DNA from: an uncultured Trueperaceae bacterium
GTDB lineage: Bacteria; Deinococcota; Deinococci; Deinococcales; Trueperaceae
Assembly: GCA_937907415.1 (NCBI GenBank)
Contig: CALCHY010000295.1
Location: forward strand, 1 to 5,439
Direction: 5' to 3'
Length of the DNA: 5,439 nt
Part shown: positions 1 to 5,122 of the stretch, piece by piece
How the letters are laid out: each line of letters starts with the position of its first letter
How positions within the stretch are numbered: the stretch's first letter is position 1
The notes under the pieces: generated by a model
The model's database searches: none
What the model was told of the DNA's origin: nothing
What the model saw: the letters and a program-made list of their open reading frames with translations, nothing else
Translations under genes and position numbers: made by a program

Positions 1-189
1 CCAAGCGATGGGCAGCGGGCGCAGGTGCGCTTGTTCATGGATTTCGCGGTCGACCGGCCGGAGGTCGAGGTGCCAGACCCGTACGTTGGTGGGGCAGAGG
101 GCTTCGAGCTGGTGCTCGACATGATCGAGGCGGCCGCAGCGGGGCTGCTGGCCGAGATAAGTGCCCCGCCGGTTTCCAACGGCACCTGA
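1..189 (+). CDS. Low-molecular-weight protein tyrosine phosphatase, C-terminal part (5' end outside window)
   Basis: Reading frame 1 is open from the window edge to TGA at 187-189 and gives 62 residues. The key motif is DPYVGG (residues 26-31 of the fragment), followed by EGFELVLDMIEAAAAGLL. This matches the end of LMW-PTP enzymes, where the Asp of the DPYxGG loop is the general acid in phosphotyrosine hydrolysis and the following helix closes the Rossmann-like fold. The second Tyr of the usual DPYYGG is Val here. The P-loop CX5R nucleophile lies upstream of the window, so catalytic competence cannot be judged. The fragment is about 68% GC by hand count, well above the pilin operon downstream. 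It ends 380 nt before the first pilin and is probably unrelated to it. In other bacteria such enzymes act on tyrosine kinases of exopolysaccharide systems or as arginine phosphatases; the substrate here is unknown. Confidence 0.9.
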   Translation, partial: PSDGQRAQVRLFMDFAVDRPEVEVPDPYVGGAEGFELVLDMIEAAAAGLLAEISAPPVSNGT

Positions 190-348
190 CGATCACCTCT
201 TAAGGCTGCTTCTTCCGACCTGACCTGGTTCGAGGGTCGCCACCGCGCTGGTCCGACGGGGCAGAGGGGATAGTAACACGGCGCGTAGGAGTGGCGTGAA
301 GGCGGGGTTCTCACGACGCTCCACTGCCTTTCTCAGTTGGTTGTGAGG

Positions 349-415
349 CGTGTGGGGTTCTCCACATGAGGGTGAGTGTATGCGTCTGGCGCGCATACTC
401 TAGGCCGCTGCCTAG
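349..415. repeat. Cluster of three short inverted repeats upstream of the pilin gene
   Basis: Three hairpin-forming repeats lie close together. First, TGTGG (351-355) pairs with CCACA (362-366) across a 6-nt loop and can extend by a G-U and a C-G pair. Second, GTATGCG (378-384) pairs with CGCATAC (392-398) across 7 nt. Third, CTAGGC (400-405) pairs with GCCTAG (410-415) across the tetraloop CGCT. None is followed by a T run, so they do not look like intrinsic terminators. They could be protein-binding sites or part of a structured transcript. Confidence 0.5.
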
Positions 416-493
416 CGTGCCCAGCATGAATGTGTGGAATCTGTAAGAGTCTCGTAAGGACGGCTTGTTAGGCTCTCCTCAGTCCACGGGGAT

Positions 494-547
494 TCCCGGG
501 ACTGGCACTATCAGGCGACCGGACTTCATTCATACTTCATCCCGGGA
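494..547. promoter_or_regulatory. Paired TCCCGGGA palindromes, possible operator
   Basis: The perfect 8-bp palindrome TCCCGGGA occurs at 494-501 and again at 540-547, centre to centre 46 bp. The second copy ends 8 nt before the pilin Shine-Dalgarno sequence. Such an arrangement could bind a dimeric regulator at two sites. This is inference from sequence symmetry only, and SmaI-type palindromes are not rare in GC-rich DNA. Confidence 0.25.
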
Positions 548-555
548 GCCGAATC

Positions 556-563
556 GGAAGGAG
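556..563 (+). promoter_or_regulatory. Strong ribosome binding site of the first pilin
   Basis: GGAAGGAG lies 6 nt before the ATG at 570. This fixes the start and rules out longer upstream in-frame options, which would place about 35 unlikely residues before the prepilin leader. It is the best Shine-Dalgarno match in the window, in keeping with a highly expressed pilin. Confidence 0.85.
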
Positions 564-569
564 CGCACC

Positions 570-965
570 ATGCGCAACCGTAAGACGCAGGGCTTCACCC
601 TGATCGAGCTGCTGATCGTAATCGCGATCATCGGCATCCTCGCAGCCGTACTCATCCCGAACCTGCTGAACGCCCGCGCCCGCGCATTCGACACCGCAGC
701 GCAGACCTGCCTCAAGGAACTCGGCGTGCAGCAAGAAGTCGTGGCGTCCAACTCGCCGTTTAGGTACGACGGCACTGGCTGGACCTACGGTGCGGCAGGC
801 ACTGGTGGTGTCACGATTCCGACTGGCGTAGTCAACGCCTGTGCGAACGTTGAAGTCACCGCTACCATTGCCGCTGACGGCTCGACCTACCAGTTCGACG
901 GTGAACATATTCGGGGTACGACTACGTATCGCGTTGCCAACGGCACCGGCATAACGGTTCCCTAA
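570..965 (+). CDS. Type IV pilin, probable major subunit (PilA4-like)
   Basis: The 131-residue prepilin has an 8-residue basic leader (MRNRKTQG) cut before Phe9 by a prepilin peptidase, leaving a mature protein of 123 residues. The mature N-terminus FTLIELLIVIAIIGILAAV is canonical, with Glu13 as the conserved Glu5 needed for subunit docking. PNLLNARARAFDTAAQTC continues the alpha-1 spine. The C-terminal domain is small, Gly/Thr-rich and likely beta-sheet. It has only two cysteines, Cys47 in the helix and Cys91 in the globular part, which could form a disulfide. The start follows a strong Shine-Dalgarno sequence, and a good intrinsic terminator comes after the stop, so this is probably a separate monocistronic unit. 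That expression pattern and the short size suggest the shaft subunit, as for PilA4 of Thermus. An abundant minor pilin cannot be excluded. Confidence 0.94.
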   Translation: MRNRKTQGFTLIELLIVIAIIGILAAVLIPNLLNARARAFDTAAQTCLKELGVQQEVVASNSPFRYDGTGWTYGAAGTGGVTIPTGVVNACANVEVTATIAADGSTYQFDGEHIRGTTTYRVANGTGITVP

Positions 966-993
966 GCATTCATATAGGTAAGTCCTAATTTGG

Positions 994-1022
994 AGGCCGC
1001 CTTTCGGGGCGGCTTTCTTCTT
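994..1022 (+). terminator. Rho-independent terminator after the first pilin
   Basis: GCCGCC (996-1001) pairs perfectly with GGCGGC (1008-1013) across the 6-nt loop TTTCGG, extendable by G-U and A-T pairs, and is followed by TTTCTTCTT. It sits 29 nt after the pilin stop and separates the pilin transcript from the minor-pilin operon. Confidence 0.85.
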
Positions 1023-1072
1023 GCTACCCTGAGCGGGTGAGGCGCATCCCGTTCCTCCTCATCGTCCGCCTC

Positions 1073-1091
1073 TACCGGCCATCGGCCGGTA
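1073..1091. repeat. Perfect 8-bp inverted repeat with 3-nt loop
   Basis: TACCGGCC (1073-1080) and GGCCGGTA (1084-1091) are perfect complements separated by ATC. No T run follows (CTTGGGC), so it is not a standard terminator. It lies about 50 bp beyond the pilin terminator. Confidence 0.55.
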
Positions 1092-1259
1092 CTTGGGCAC
1101 CTACACCGATACCCTGGTCGCAGCTGTCGACCGCCGTAACAGCTGGGGTTGGAAAAACGTGCCGTTAGAGCTATAGCCGGCCTTGGATCCCAGTGGGCGC
1201 ACAGAATGAACTTTGAGGCTGCGACTATCCCTCTCAGAAGTCCGCTTTGCCCTTTGGAA

Positions 1260-1288
1260 GGCCCGCGTGCGGCAGTGACGCACGGGCC
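1260..1288. repeat. 10-bp GC-rich inverted repeat with a 2-nt bulge
   Basis: GGCCCG (1260-1265) and TGCG (1268-1271) pair with CGCACGGGCC (1279-1288), leaving CG at 1266-1267 bulged and a 7-nt loop. It is stable, but neither strand has a flanking T run, so a structural RNA element or a repeat remnant fits better than a terminator. Confidence 0.5.
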
Positions 1289-1406
1289 GAGACGGGTCGG
1301 CCATGTTGGGCGCAATCGGGTAGCAGGCAATGAGGCCAACCGGAACGTGCAAGAGGTATGACTCGAAAGCCGCCGATGAATTCGGCCGCATTTACCAGGA
1401 GTGTAC

Positions 1407-1427
1407 GGCACATAGGCTTGATGTGCC
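1407..1427. repeat. 7-bp perfect inverted repeat
   Basis: GGCACAT (1407-1413) and ATGTGCC (1421-1427) flank the 7-nt spacer AGGCTTG. The centre is about 220 bp upstream of the operon start codon. The two arms are about 1.3 helical turns apart, compatible with a dimeric regulator site, but this is symmetry evidence only. Confidence 0.4.
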
Positions 1428-1570
1428 TTGGGCATCACGAGTCAATCTGATGAGACCAGTTGATTGTGAATAGGGTTTCACCTTTCAGGATAGCCTAATA
1501 GGGCCCACCCGTTTCTCAATCCAGCCTAGCGACGCGCGACACCGCGCTTCCCGTAGTTCCGTCGGCAAAC

Positions 1571-1591
1571 CTATCCCCCAGCGTGGGGTAG
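1571..1591. repeat. Inverted repeat just upstream of the minor-pilin operon
   Basis: CCCCA (1576-1580) pairs with TGGGG (1584-1588) across GCG. The flanking CTA (1571-1573) and TAG (1589-1591) can extend the stem past a 2-nt bulge. It lies 46 nt before the start codon at 1638 and about 20 nt before the possible -10 box, where a repressor or activator could act. Confidence 0.35.
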
Positions 1592-1611
1592 CTAGCGGAA
1601 CTCAGCGACTC

Positions 1612-1617
1612 TAGACT
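1612..1617 (+). promoter_or_regulatory. Possible -10 box of the minor-pilin operon
   Basis: TAGACT fits TANNNT and matches TATAAT at 4 of 6 positions. It would start transcription near 1624, giving a short leader that still contains the GGAG at 1625-1628. No good -35 hexamer is seen at 16-18 nt upstream, so this is weak. Confidence 0.25.
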
Positions 1618-1637
1618 TCCTGTTGGAGCGTGGCCCA

Positions 1638-3116
1638 ATGAAGAGTAGAACCGAAGGCATTGCAATAGTGGTCGTAATCGTGGTCGCAGCGGTAACCATG
1701 CTTACCGCGCTATTCGCGTCCTCCGCCCTGAGCCTTGCGAGCAGGGGTTCGGCTTCTAGTGATCGTAACTCGACGCAGGCCCTCTTGGCGGCGGATTCTG
1801 GCCTTAAGACCTTGAAGGCCCGGGGTGCGACCATCCCATATTCGTCGTCTGACGGGTCGTTTGCCAACTGGATTGCCACTAACTTTTCAACACTCGATTT
1901 GGGAGATGGTGTTAGTGCCACCATCTCTGTAGTCGGCGAGACTCCGGACGCGATTACAGTGCAATCGATTGGTGCTGTAGGGCCGTTCCGGCGCACCATA
2001 GTTCAAGAGTTTGAGCTCGTAATCGGTCCACCCGTTCCGCTCTCGGCTACAGTGCCTGGTGCTTTGACCTCGGTTGGTTCGATCAAGTCGAACTCTGGTT
2101 CCGCAAGGGTGTACGGCAAGCCAAACACCGATGCGGCCTGGACAACTACCCAGATGCCGATAATAAGTAAAAGCAGCACAACCTACAGGGATGCGCTTGC
2201 GTGTGATGCTCTAGCGAATGACTACTTTGAGATGTTGGGAACGGTTTACGCGGCGGTCGACGCTAGCGCATGTCCGGCAAGTCTGACTGCTAGGCGGGTT
2301 TCTGATGGTGTGGTCATGACACTGGCCGGCGGATCTAAGGTAGGCATCCGCGGCACGGCCATCGCCGAACCCTTGCCCTCGCCGATGGGCAACCCTCTCA
2401 CCTCTACCATCATGGTGTCAGAAGGCACTAGAACGCTGTTTGGCATCGATAGCCCAATTTCAATTGGCGGAAATTCAATGGGCAAGGTCGTGGGCATTGA
2501 TGGAAATGAGTTCACGATCGAATGGACGGTGGCGCCTGGTCCTCAGCCGGAAGGAACGGTCGTTAGGCGTGAGATTTCTTCCGGCGTAACAATGGGACAG
2601 TGTCCGAGTGGCGGGAAAGTTTCAACCACCTTCCCACAGGGTTGCGAGTCTGGTGTCGATCTAACTAACCTCTTCTACAAGACATTTCACGTTGCCAGCC
2701 CCAACCTCTTGAAAGAATCACTCCCTTCTGCGAGTCGTTTGTCTGGCTCCGTCAAGGGTAAGACACTTTCCGGTATTACGTGGGTGACGAATCCCGACAA
2801 CAATTTCAGGGATCAGGTTGGCAGTGGAGTGCTAATAATCGAGACCAACCCAGGGCAGACGTTGAACCTTAACGTCAGCAACGATTTCATAGGATTGATC
2901 TACGTCATTGGTGACGCCGACATACAAGGCAACGCCCAATATCACGGCGCAATCATGGTTGACGGGAAAGCCACAGTAGACACGGCAGTTCAAGGTACTA
3001 CCGACATACACTACGACCCCCTCCACCTAATGCGTGCGCTTGCGGGCCTGACGGTGCCGAACCCAAACCCAGGTGGACTTGGGCAAGCGCTGAACAATAC
3101 TTGGCGTATCAAATGA
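1638..3116 (+). CDS. Large PilX/ComZ-like minor pilin with a beta-rich extra domain
   Basis: The 492-residue protein starts at ATG 1638, with GGAG at 1625-1628. A short basic leader ends at Gly7 (MKSRTEG), followed by a long hydrophobic helix (about residues 8-35). AADSGL (51-56) resembles the AEAGL segment of PilX N-terminal proteins. Mature position 5 is Val, not Glu, as in many PilX/GspK-type tip subunits. Residues about 130-390 are a large Gly/Ser/Thr-rich region without recognised motifs, with Cys189, Cys212, Cys322 and Cys336 as a possible two disulfides. Residues about 395-460 (GLIYVIGDADIQGN, then GAIMVDGKATVDT) look like parallel beta-helix rungs, and YDPLHLMRAL follows, as in DUF4900/PilX-type proteins. 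It heads an operon of three more minor pilins and overlaps the next gene by 4 nt. Thermus ComZ, a large competence pilin with an inserted beta-solenoid, is the closest known analogue; homology to it is inferred. Length and domain suggest a pilus-tip protein. Confidence 0.88.
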   Translation: MKSRTEGIAIVVVIVVAAVTMLTALFASSALSLASRGSASSDRNSTQALLAADSGLKTLKARGATIPYSSSDGSFANWIATNFSTLDLGDGVSATISVVGETPDAITVQSIGAVGPFRRTIVQEFELVIGPPVPLSATVPGALTSVGSIKSNSGSARVYGKPNTDAAWTTTQMPIISKSSTTYRDALACDALANDYFEMLGTVYAAVDASACPASLTARRVSDGVVMTLAGGSKVGIRGTAIAEPLPSPMGNPLTSTIMVSEGTRTLFGIDSPISIGGNSMGKVVGIDGNEFTIEWTVAPGPQPEGTVVRREISSGVTMGQCPSGGKVSTTFPQGCESGVDLTNLFYKTFHVASPNLLKESLPSASRLSGSVKGKTLSGITWVTNPDNNFRDQVGSGVLIIETNPGQTLNLNVSNDFIGLIYVIGDADIQGNAQYHGAIMVDGKATVDTAVQGTTDIHYDPLHLMRALAGLTVPNPNPGGLGQALNNTWRIK

Positions 3117-3535
3117 AGTCCCGAAGCGGATTTAGCCTAATCGAGCTCATAATCGTGATCGGGATCGTGGGAATCCTCGCGGCCATTGGGGGTTTCGGAG
3201 GAAGTGCCCTTTTCCAGGCCGCCAGGCTCAATAGCGCGGTGAACACGATTGAGATGCAAGTTGCCCTCGCAAGAAGGCTAGCCAAGGAGACGGACGAGCC
3301 GGTGCAACTTCGCCTAGAAGTGGACGCCGCCTCAGGCCTGTGGTCCGTGATTGTCGGAAGTCGGAAGACAGACTTGGAAGGTGCCACCGTATCATCAGGT
3401 CCCACAAGCCTGACCCTTAATCCGCCGTACGGCACCTATGTCGGAGCAGCCCGCACGATTCAAGTGCAAGTAGGCACCAGGAGTGCCCGAGTGGATGTGA
3501 CTGGGGTATTCGCACGAACGGTGGTTAGTAGATGA
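3113..3535 (+). CDS. GspH/FimT-like minor pilin
   Basis: The 140-residue prepilin starts at ATG 3113, overlapping the previous stop as ATGA. No Shine-Dalgarno sequence is visible, so translation probably depends on coupling to the upstream gene. Leader MKSRSG (6 residues) is cut before Phe7. FSLIELIIVIGIVGILAAIG is the N-terminal helix, with Glu11 as the conserved mature Glu5. The rest fits GspH/FimT: a helix ending ALARRLAKETDEPVQLRLEVD (49-71), then strands, then NPPYGTYVGAARTIQVQVG (103-121) and a final VDVTGVFARTV strand. It has no cysteine, unlike the other pilins here. In type IV pilus and type II secretion systems, GspH/FimT subunits belong to the minor-pilin set that primes assembly, and some FimT proteins bind DNA in competence. 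PilA1 of Thermus is the likely counterpart. A DNA-binding role cannot be read from this sequence. Confidence 0.92.
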   Translation: MKSRSGFSLIELIIVIGIVGILAAIGGFGGSALFQAARLNSAVNTIEMQVALARRLAKETDEPVQLRLEVDAASGLWSVIVGSRKTDLEGATVSSGPTSLTLNPPYGTYVGAARTIQVQVGTRSARVDVTGVFARTVVSR

Positions 3536-3939
3536 AGCGCACCGAAGGGTTCACCCTGATCGAGGCCATAGTTGCGATGACGCTCCTTGCGGTCGTTGGA
3601 GTTGCCCTAACCGCAATGCTGCCGTTGATCACCAGGAACACTCAGGCAGCCACGATTGATACGTCGGAAAGCCAAAAGGCCATCAGCATCTTCGAACAGA
3701 TCGCACGTGACTGGTCCAACCCCGGCGCCTGGTCTAACGGCATCGTCTACATGCCAGACTCCAGCACGCTTACTGTTGCTGACTACGTTCAACTCGAAAT
3801 GGCTACCATTGGCCGCTCTTGCACGGGAACGATCACGGCGCCATCGAGCGAAAGACGGCGAGTCACGATTAGCTGTCCTGCTACCGACTCCCTTCCCGAA
3901 CGAATCATCAAGGCGGAATTCGGGGATCCGAATGCGTAG
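3532..3939 (+). CDS. PilV-like minor pilin
   Basis: The 135-residue prepilin starts at ATG 3532, overlapping the previous stop by 4 nt, with GGTGG at 3520-3524 as a modest ribosome site. Leader MKRTEG is cut before Phe7. FTLIEAIVAMTLLAVVGVAL forms the helix, with Glu11 as mature Glu5. The EAIVAM pattern is typical of PilV/GspI-type subunits, whose first helix is often EalvAl. Cys97 and Cys115 are well placed for one disulfide in the C-terminal domain. It lies between the GspH-like and PilW-like genes, the usual place for PilV in minor-pilin operons, and corresponds by position to Thermus PilA2. It probably joins its neighbours in the tip complex. Family assignment rests on the helix and context, since the globular part is divergent. 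Confidence 0.9.
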   Translation: MKRTEGFTLIEAIVAMTLLAVVGVALTAMLPLITRNTQAATIDTSESQKAISIFEQIARDWSNPGAWSNGIVYMPDSSTLTVADYVQLEMATIGRSCTGTITAPSSERRRVTISCPATDSLPERIIKAEFGDPNA

Positions 3940-4720
3940 CTCCTCAGCGAGAACGGGCTTCACGCTGGTTGAACTGCTCGTGGCGATGGGCATCCTTGCC
4001 GTGTTGATCTCTGCGGTGATCGCGCTCTCAGGATCGTTTCTCGGTTACTCAAGACATGCCAACGTTATTAACATGGGCATCGCGGATCTCAATGACGTTT
4101 CCGGGTACATTGCAACGAATGCTCGACGGGCACTGCGTGGCATCGGCTGCCAGGACACGCCGGGTACTGCCGGCAATCCGAACGACCCCGCGGTCACATG
4201 CGGCGTGGAGAGCAGCGTAACGATTTCATTTGGTGGATCGCCCTTCATTTGCTCAACCGAATCTGCAAGCGGGCCGTGCATTGCCCTTGTAGTGCCGGTT
4301 GTAGACCGGTCATCTGCAACTGCCAATGTCATTGACTACGAGTTGCTTGCCTACCGTGTGGTTCCCCTCTCTGAGTGGTCAGGGAACCCAGGCGTAGCTC
4401 CCGGCTGGAATGGCACGGAAACGCCCACGTTGCTCGAGTACCGCGCCTCGCTCGGTTGTGGAGCTACCTGTGCGACTCCTCCGGCCACACCGTTGGCGGT
4501 TACCGCAGCTGCCGAGTCGCTTGTTGCCACCGACCTCTTCTTTGAGGATGAAAACGGCGCCACACTGCGTCCATTCCAGGTGGTGACAGATCCACTGAGC
4601 TCTAACCTGAAGTTGCAGGCGGTCACGTTCAGGCTCCGCACTAGGGGCGCGGGACTAGAGCGCGACGTTATCCTTCCGACACGGAACACCCTCGTAGTTA
4701 CTGCAACAAGCCGACCATAA
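3932..4720 (+). CDS. PilW-like minor pilin
   Basis: The 262-residue prepilin starts at ATG 3932, overlapping the PilV-like gene by 8 nt, with GGGGA at 3922-3926. The frame is open further upstream to 3656, but that part only shadows the PilV gene and would bury the leader, so ATG 3932 is chosen. Leader MRSSSARTG is cut before Phe10. FTLVELLVAMGILAVLISAV has Glu14 as mature Glu5, and the VELLVAM pattern is typical of PilW/GspJ. The globular domain holds six cysteines (73, 90, 107, 116, 176, 180), possibly three disulfides, which suggests an exposed, oxidised protein. The C-terminus QAVTFRLRTRG... then RNTLVVTATSRP resembles the last strands of PilW proteins, where R-N precedes the end. Length is normal for PilW. 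It is the last gene of the operon, and no clear terminator follows. Thermus PilA3 is the likely counterpart. Confidence 0.92.
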   Translation: MRSSSARTGFTLVELLVAMGILAVLISAVIALSGSFLGYSRHANVINMGIADLNDVSGYIATNARRALRGIGCQDTPGTAGNPNDPAVTCGVESSVTISFGGSPFICSTESASGPCIALVVPVVDRSSATANVIDYELLAYRVVPLSEWSGNPGVAPGWNGTETPTLLEYRASLGCGATCATPPATPLAVTAAAESLVATDLFFEDENGATLRPFQVVTDPLSSNLKLQAVTFRLRTRGAGLERDVILPTRNTLVVTATSRP

Positions 4721-5041
4721 TCAGGAAGGTAGTCTGAGAGGCGCTTGGCGACCCCTACGTGTACTTTTCGGAGAGAGACGAGACGCTTCTTCGATTGCCT
4801 TCGATCAAGTTGACATCGGTTTGGGGCTGGCTTTCGACTTTAGTTTGGCCCGCGCTAAGGTTGGGCAGGCATTTTGCCTTGCGCTCCGAAAGCATGTGAG
4901 AGCAAAGCCTGTTAGCCCATTTGCGGCCAGGTGCGCCCAGGAGGGCCCGCTCGTTGCGGTTCGTAGAACCGGAGCGACTTAGTGGACGGTTGGCAAAGAG
5001 AGCCCCGAGCGCGATAGTCGTAGGCCCTGTTACCTCCGAGC

Positions 5042-5053
5042 GTCTCATGAGAC
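5042..5053. repeat. Perfect 12-bp palindrome upstream of the last prepilin
   Basis: GTCTCATGAGAC reads the same on both strands and lies about 57 bp before the extended -10 box at 5107-5115, at an activator-like distance. One such palindrome is expected by chance in a window of this size, so the call is weak. Confidence 0.25.
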
Positions 5054-5106
5054 CACTGGGGTATGAAAGTACTTTGGCCTTTCGTAAGCCTCCCGTGACA
5101 GTCGCC

Positions 5107-5115
5107 TGCTATTCT
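5107..5115 (+). promoter_or_regulatory. Extended -10 promoter for a leaderless prepilin transcript
   Basis: TGCTATTCT has the extended -10 TGn element followed by TATTCT, which fits TANNNT and matches TATAAT at 4 of 6 positions. Seven nt separate it from the ATG at 5123, so transcription would begin at or within a base or two of the start codon. No Shine-Dalgarno sequence is present before that ATG, which agrees. Leaderless mRNAs with this spacing are common in Deinococcus. No clear -35 element is seen, as is usual for extended -10 promoters. Confidence 0.5.
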
Positions 5116-5122
5116 GGCTCAA

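Larger units (their letters stand above)
190..569. other. Intergenic region between phosphatase and first pilin
   Basis: No open frame in these 380 bases looks like a protein. The stretch contains three small neighbouring hairpins (349-415), two identical 8-bp palindromes (494-501 and 540-547) and the pilin Shine-Dalgarno sequence. No T-rich intrinsic terminator follows the phosphatase gene. I found no convincing -35/-10 pair. CATACT at 531-536 is the best -10-like hexamer (4 of 6 to TATAAT), but it has no partner at the right distance. Confidence 0.6.
1023..1637. other. Long non-coding stretch between the pilin and the minor-pilin operon
   Basis: About 615 bases carry no gene I can support. 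Open frames on both strands, including a minus-strand one covering 962-1438, are Arg/Pro/Cys-rich and lack recognisable motifs or good ribosome binding sites. The minus frame also runs through the terminator. The stretch holds inverted repeats at 1073-1091, 1260-1288, 1407-1427 and 1571-1591. Its last part should hold the operon promoter. A small untranslated RNA or decayed coding sequence is possible but not shown. Confidence 0.6.
4721..5122. other. Non-coding region between the minor-pilin operon and the next prepilin
   Basis: About 400 bases hold no gene I recognise. A 97-residue minus-strand frame (4755-5048) and a 70-residue plus frame (4921-5133) lack motifs and good start signals. A TTGACA hexamer at 4810-4815 matches the -35 consensus but has no -10 at 16-18 nt. 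A short hairpin AGGCA-TTT-TGCCT (4867-4879) and a perfect 12-bp palindrome GTCTCATGAGAC (5042-5053) are present. No convincing terminator follows the operon. Confidence 0.55.

Noticed and set aside
222..238. tRNA T-arm-like hairpin containing GGTTCGA
   Set aside because: The stem GACCT/GGGTC pairs, but TTC is not at the start of the loop, and no acceptor stem or anticodon arm is found around it.
193..396. Minus-strand open frame of 67 codons before the first pilin
   Set aside because: Its Arg/Pro-rich chance-like composition and its overlap with the hairpin cluster argue against a gene.
465..569. Upstream extension of the first pilin frame
   Set aside because: The added residues do not look like a leader, and the strong Shine-Dalgarno sequence at 556-563 points to ATG 570.
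1149..1361. Plus-strand open frame of 70 codons starting with TTG
   Set aside because: It has no ribosome binding site and no recognisable domain, and it spans the 1260-1288 inverted repeat.
962..1438. Minus-strand open frame of 158 codons in the gap after the first pilin
   Set aside because: It runs through the intrinsic terminator and the pilin stop, is rich in Arg, Pro and Cys as random GC-rich frames are, and has no recognisable motif.
3656..3931. Upstream extension of the PilW-like frame
   Set aside because: It lies inside the PilV-like gene and would put 92 unlikely residues before a normal prepilin leader. ATG 3932 has a ribosome site and the correct leader.
4810..4815. TTGACA as the -35 element of a promoter
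   Set aside because: No acceptable -10 hexamer lies 16-18 nt downstream (TTCGAC-type sequence there), and one such hexamer is expected by chance.
4755..5048. Minus-strand open frame of 97 codons between the operon and the last prepilin
   Set aside because: It has no motif, no membrane segment and no clear start signal, and its composition fits a chance frame.
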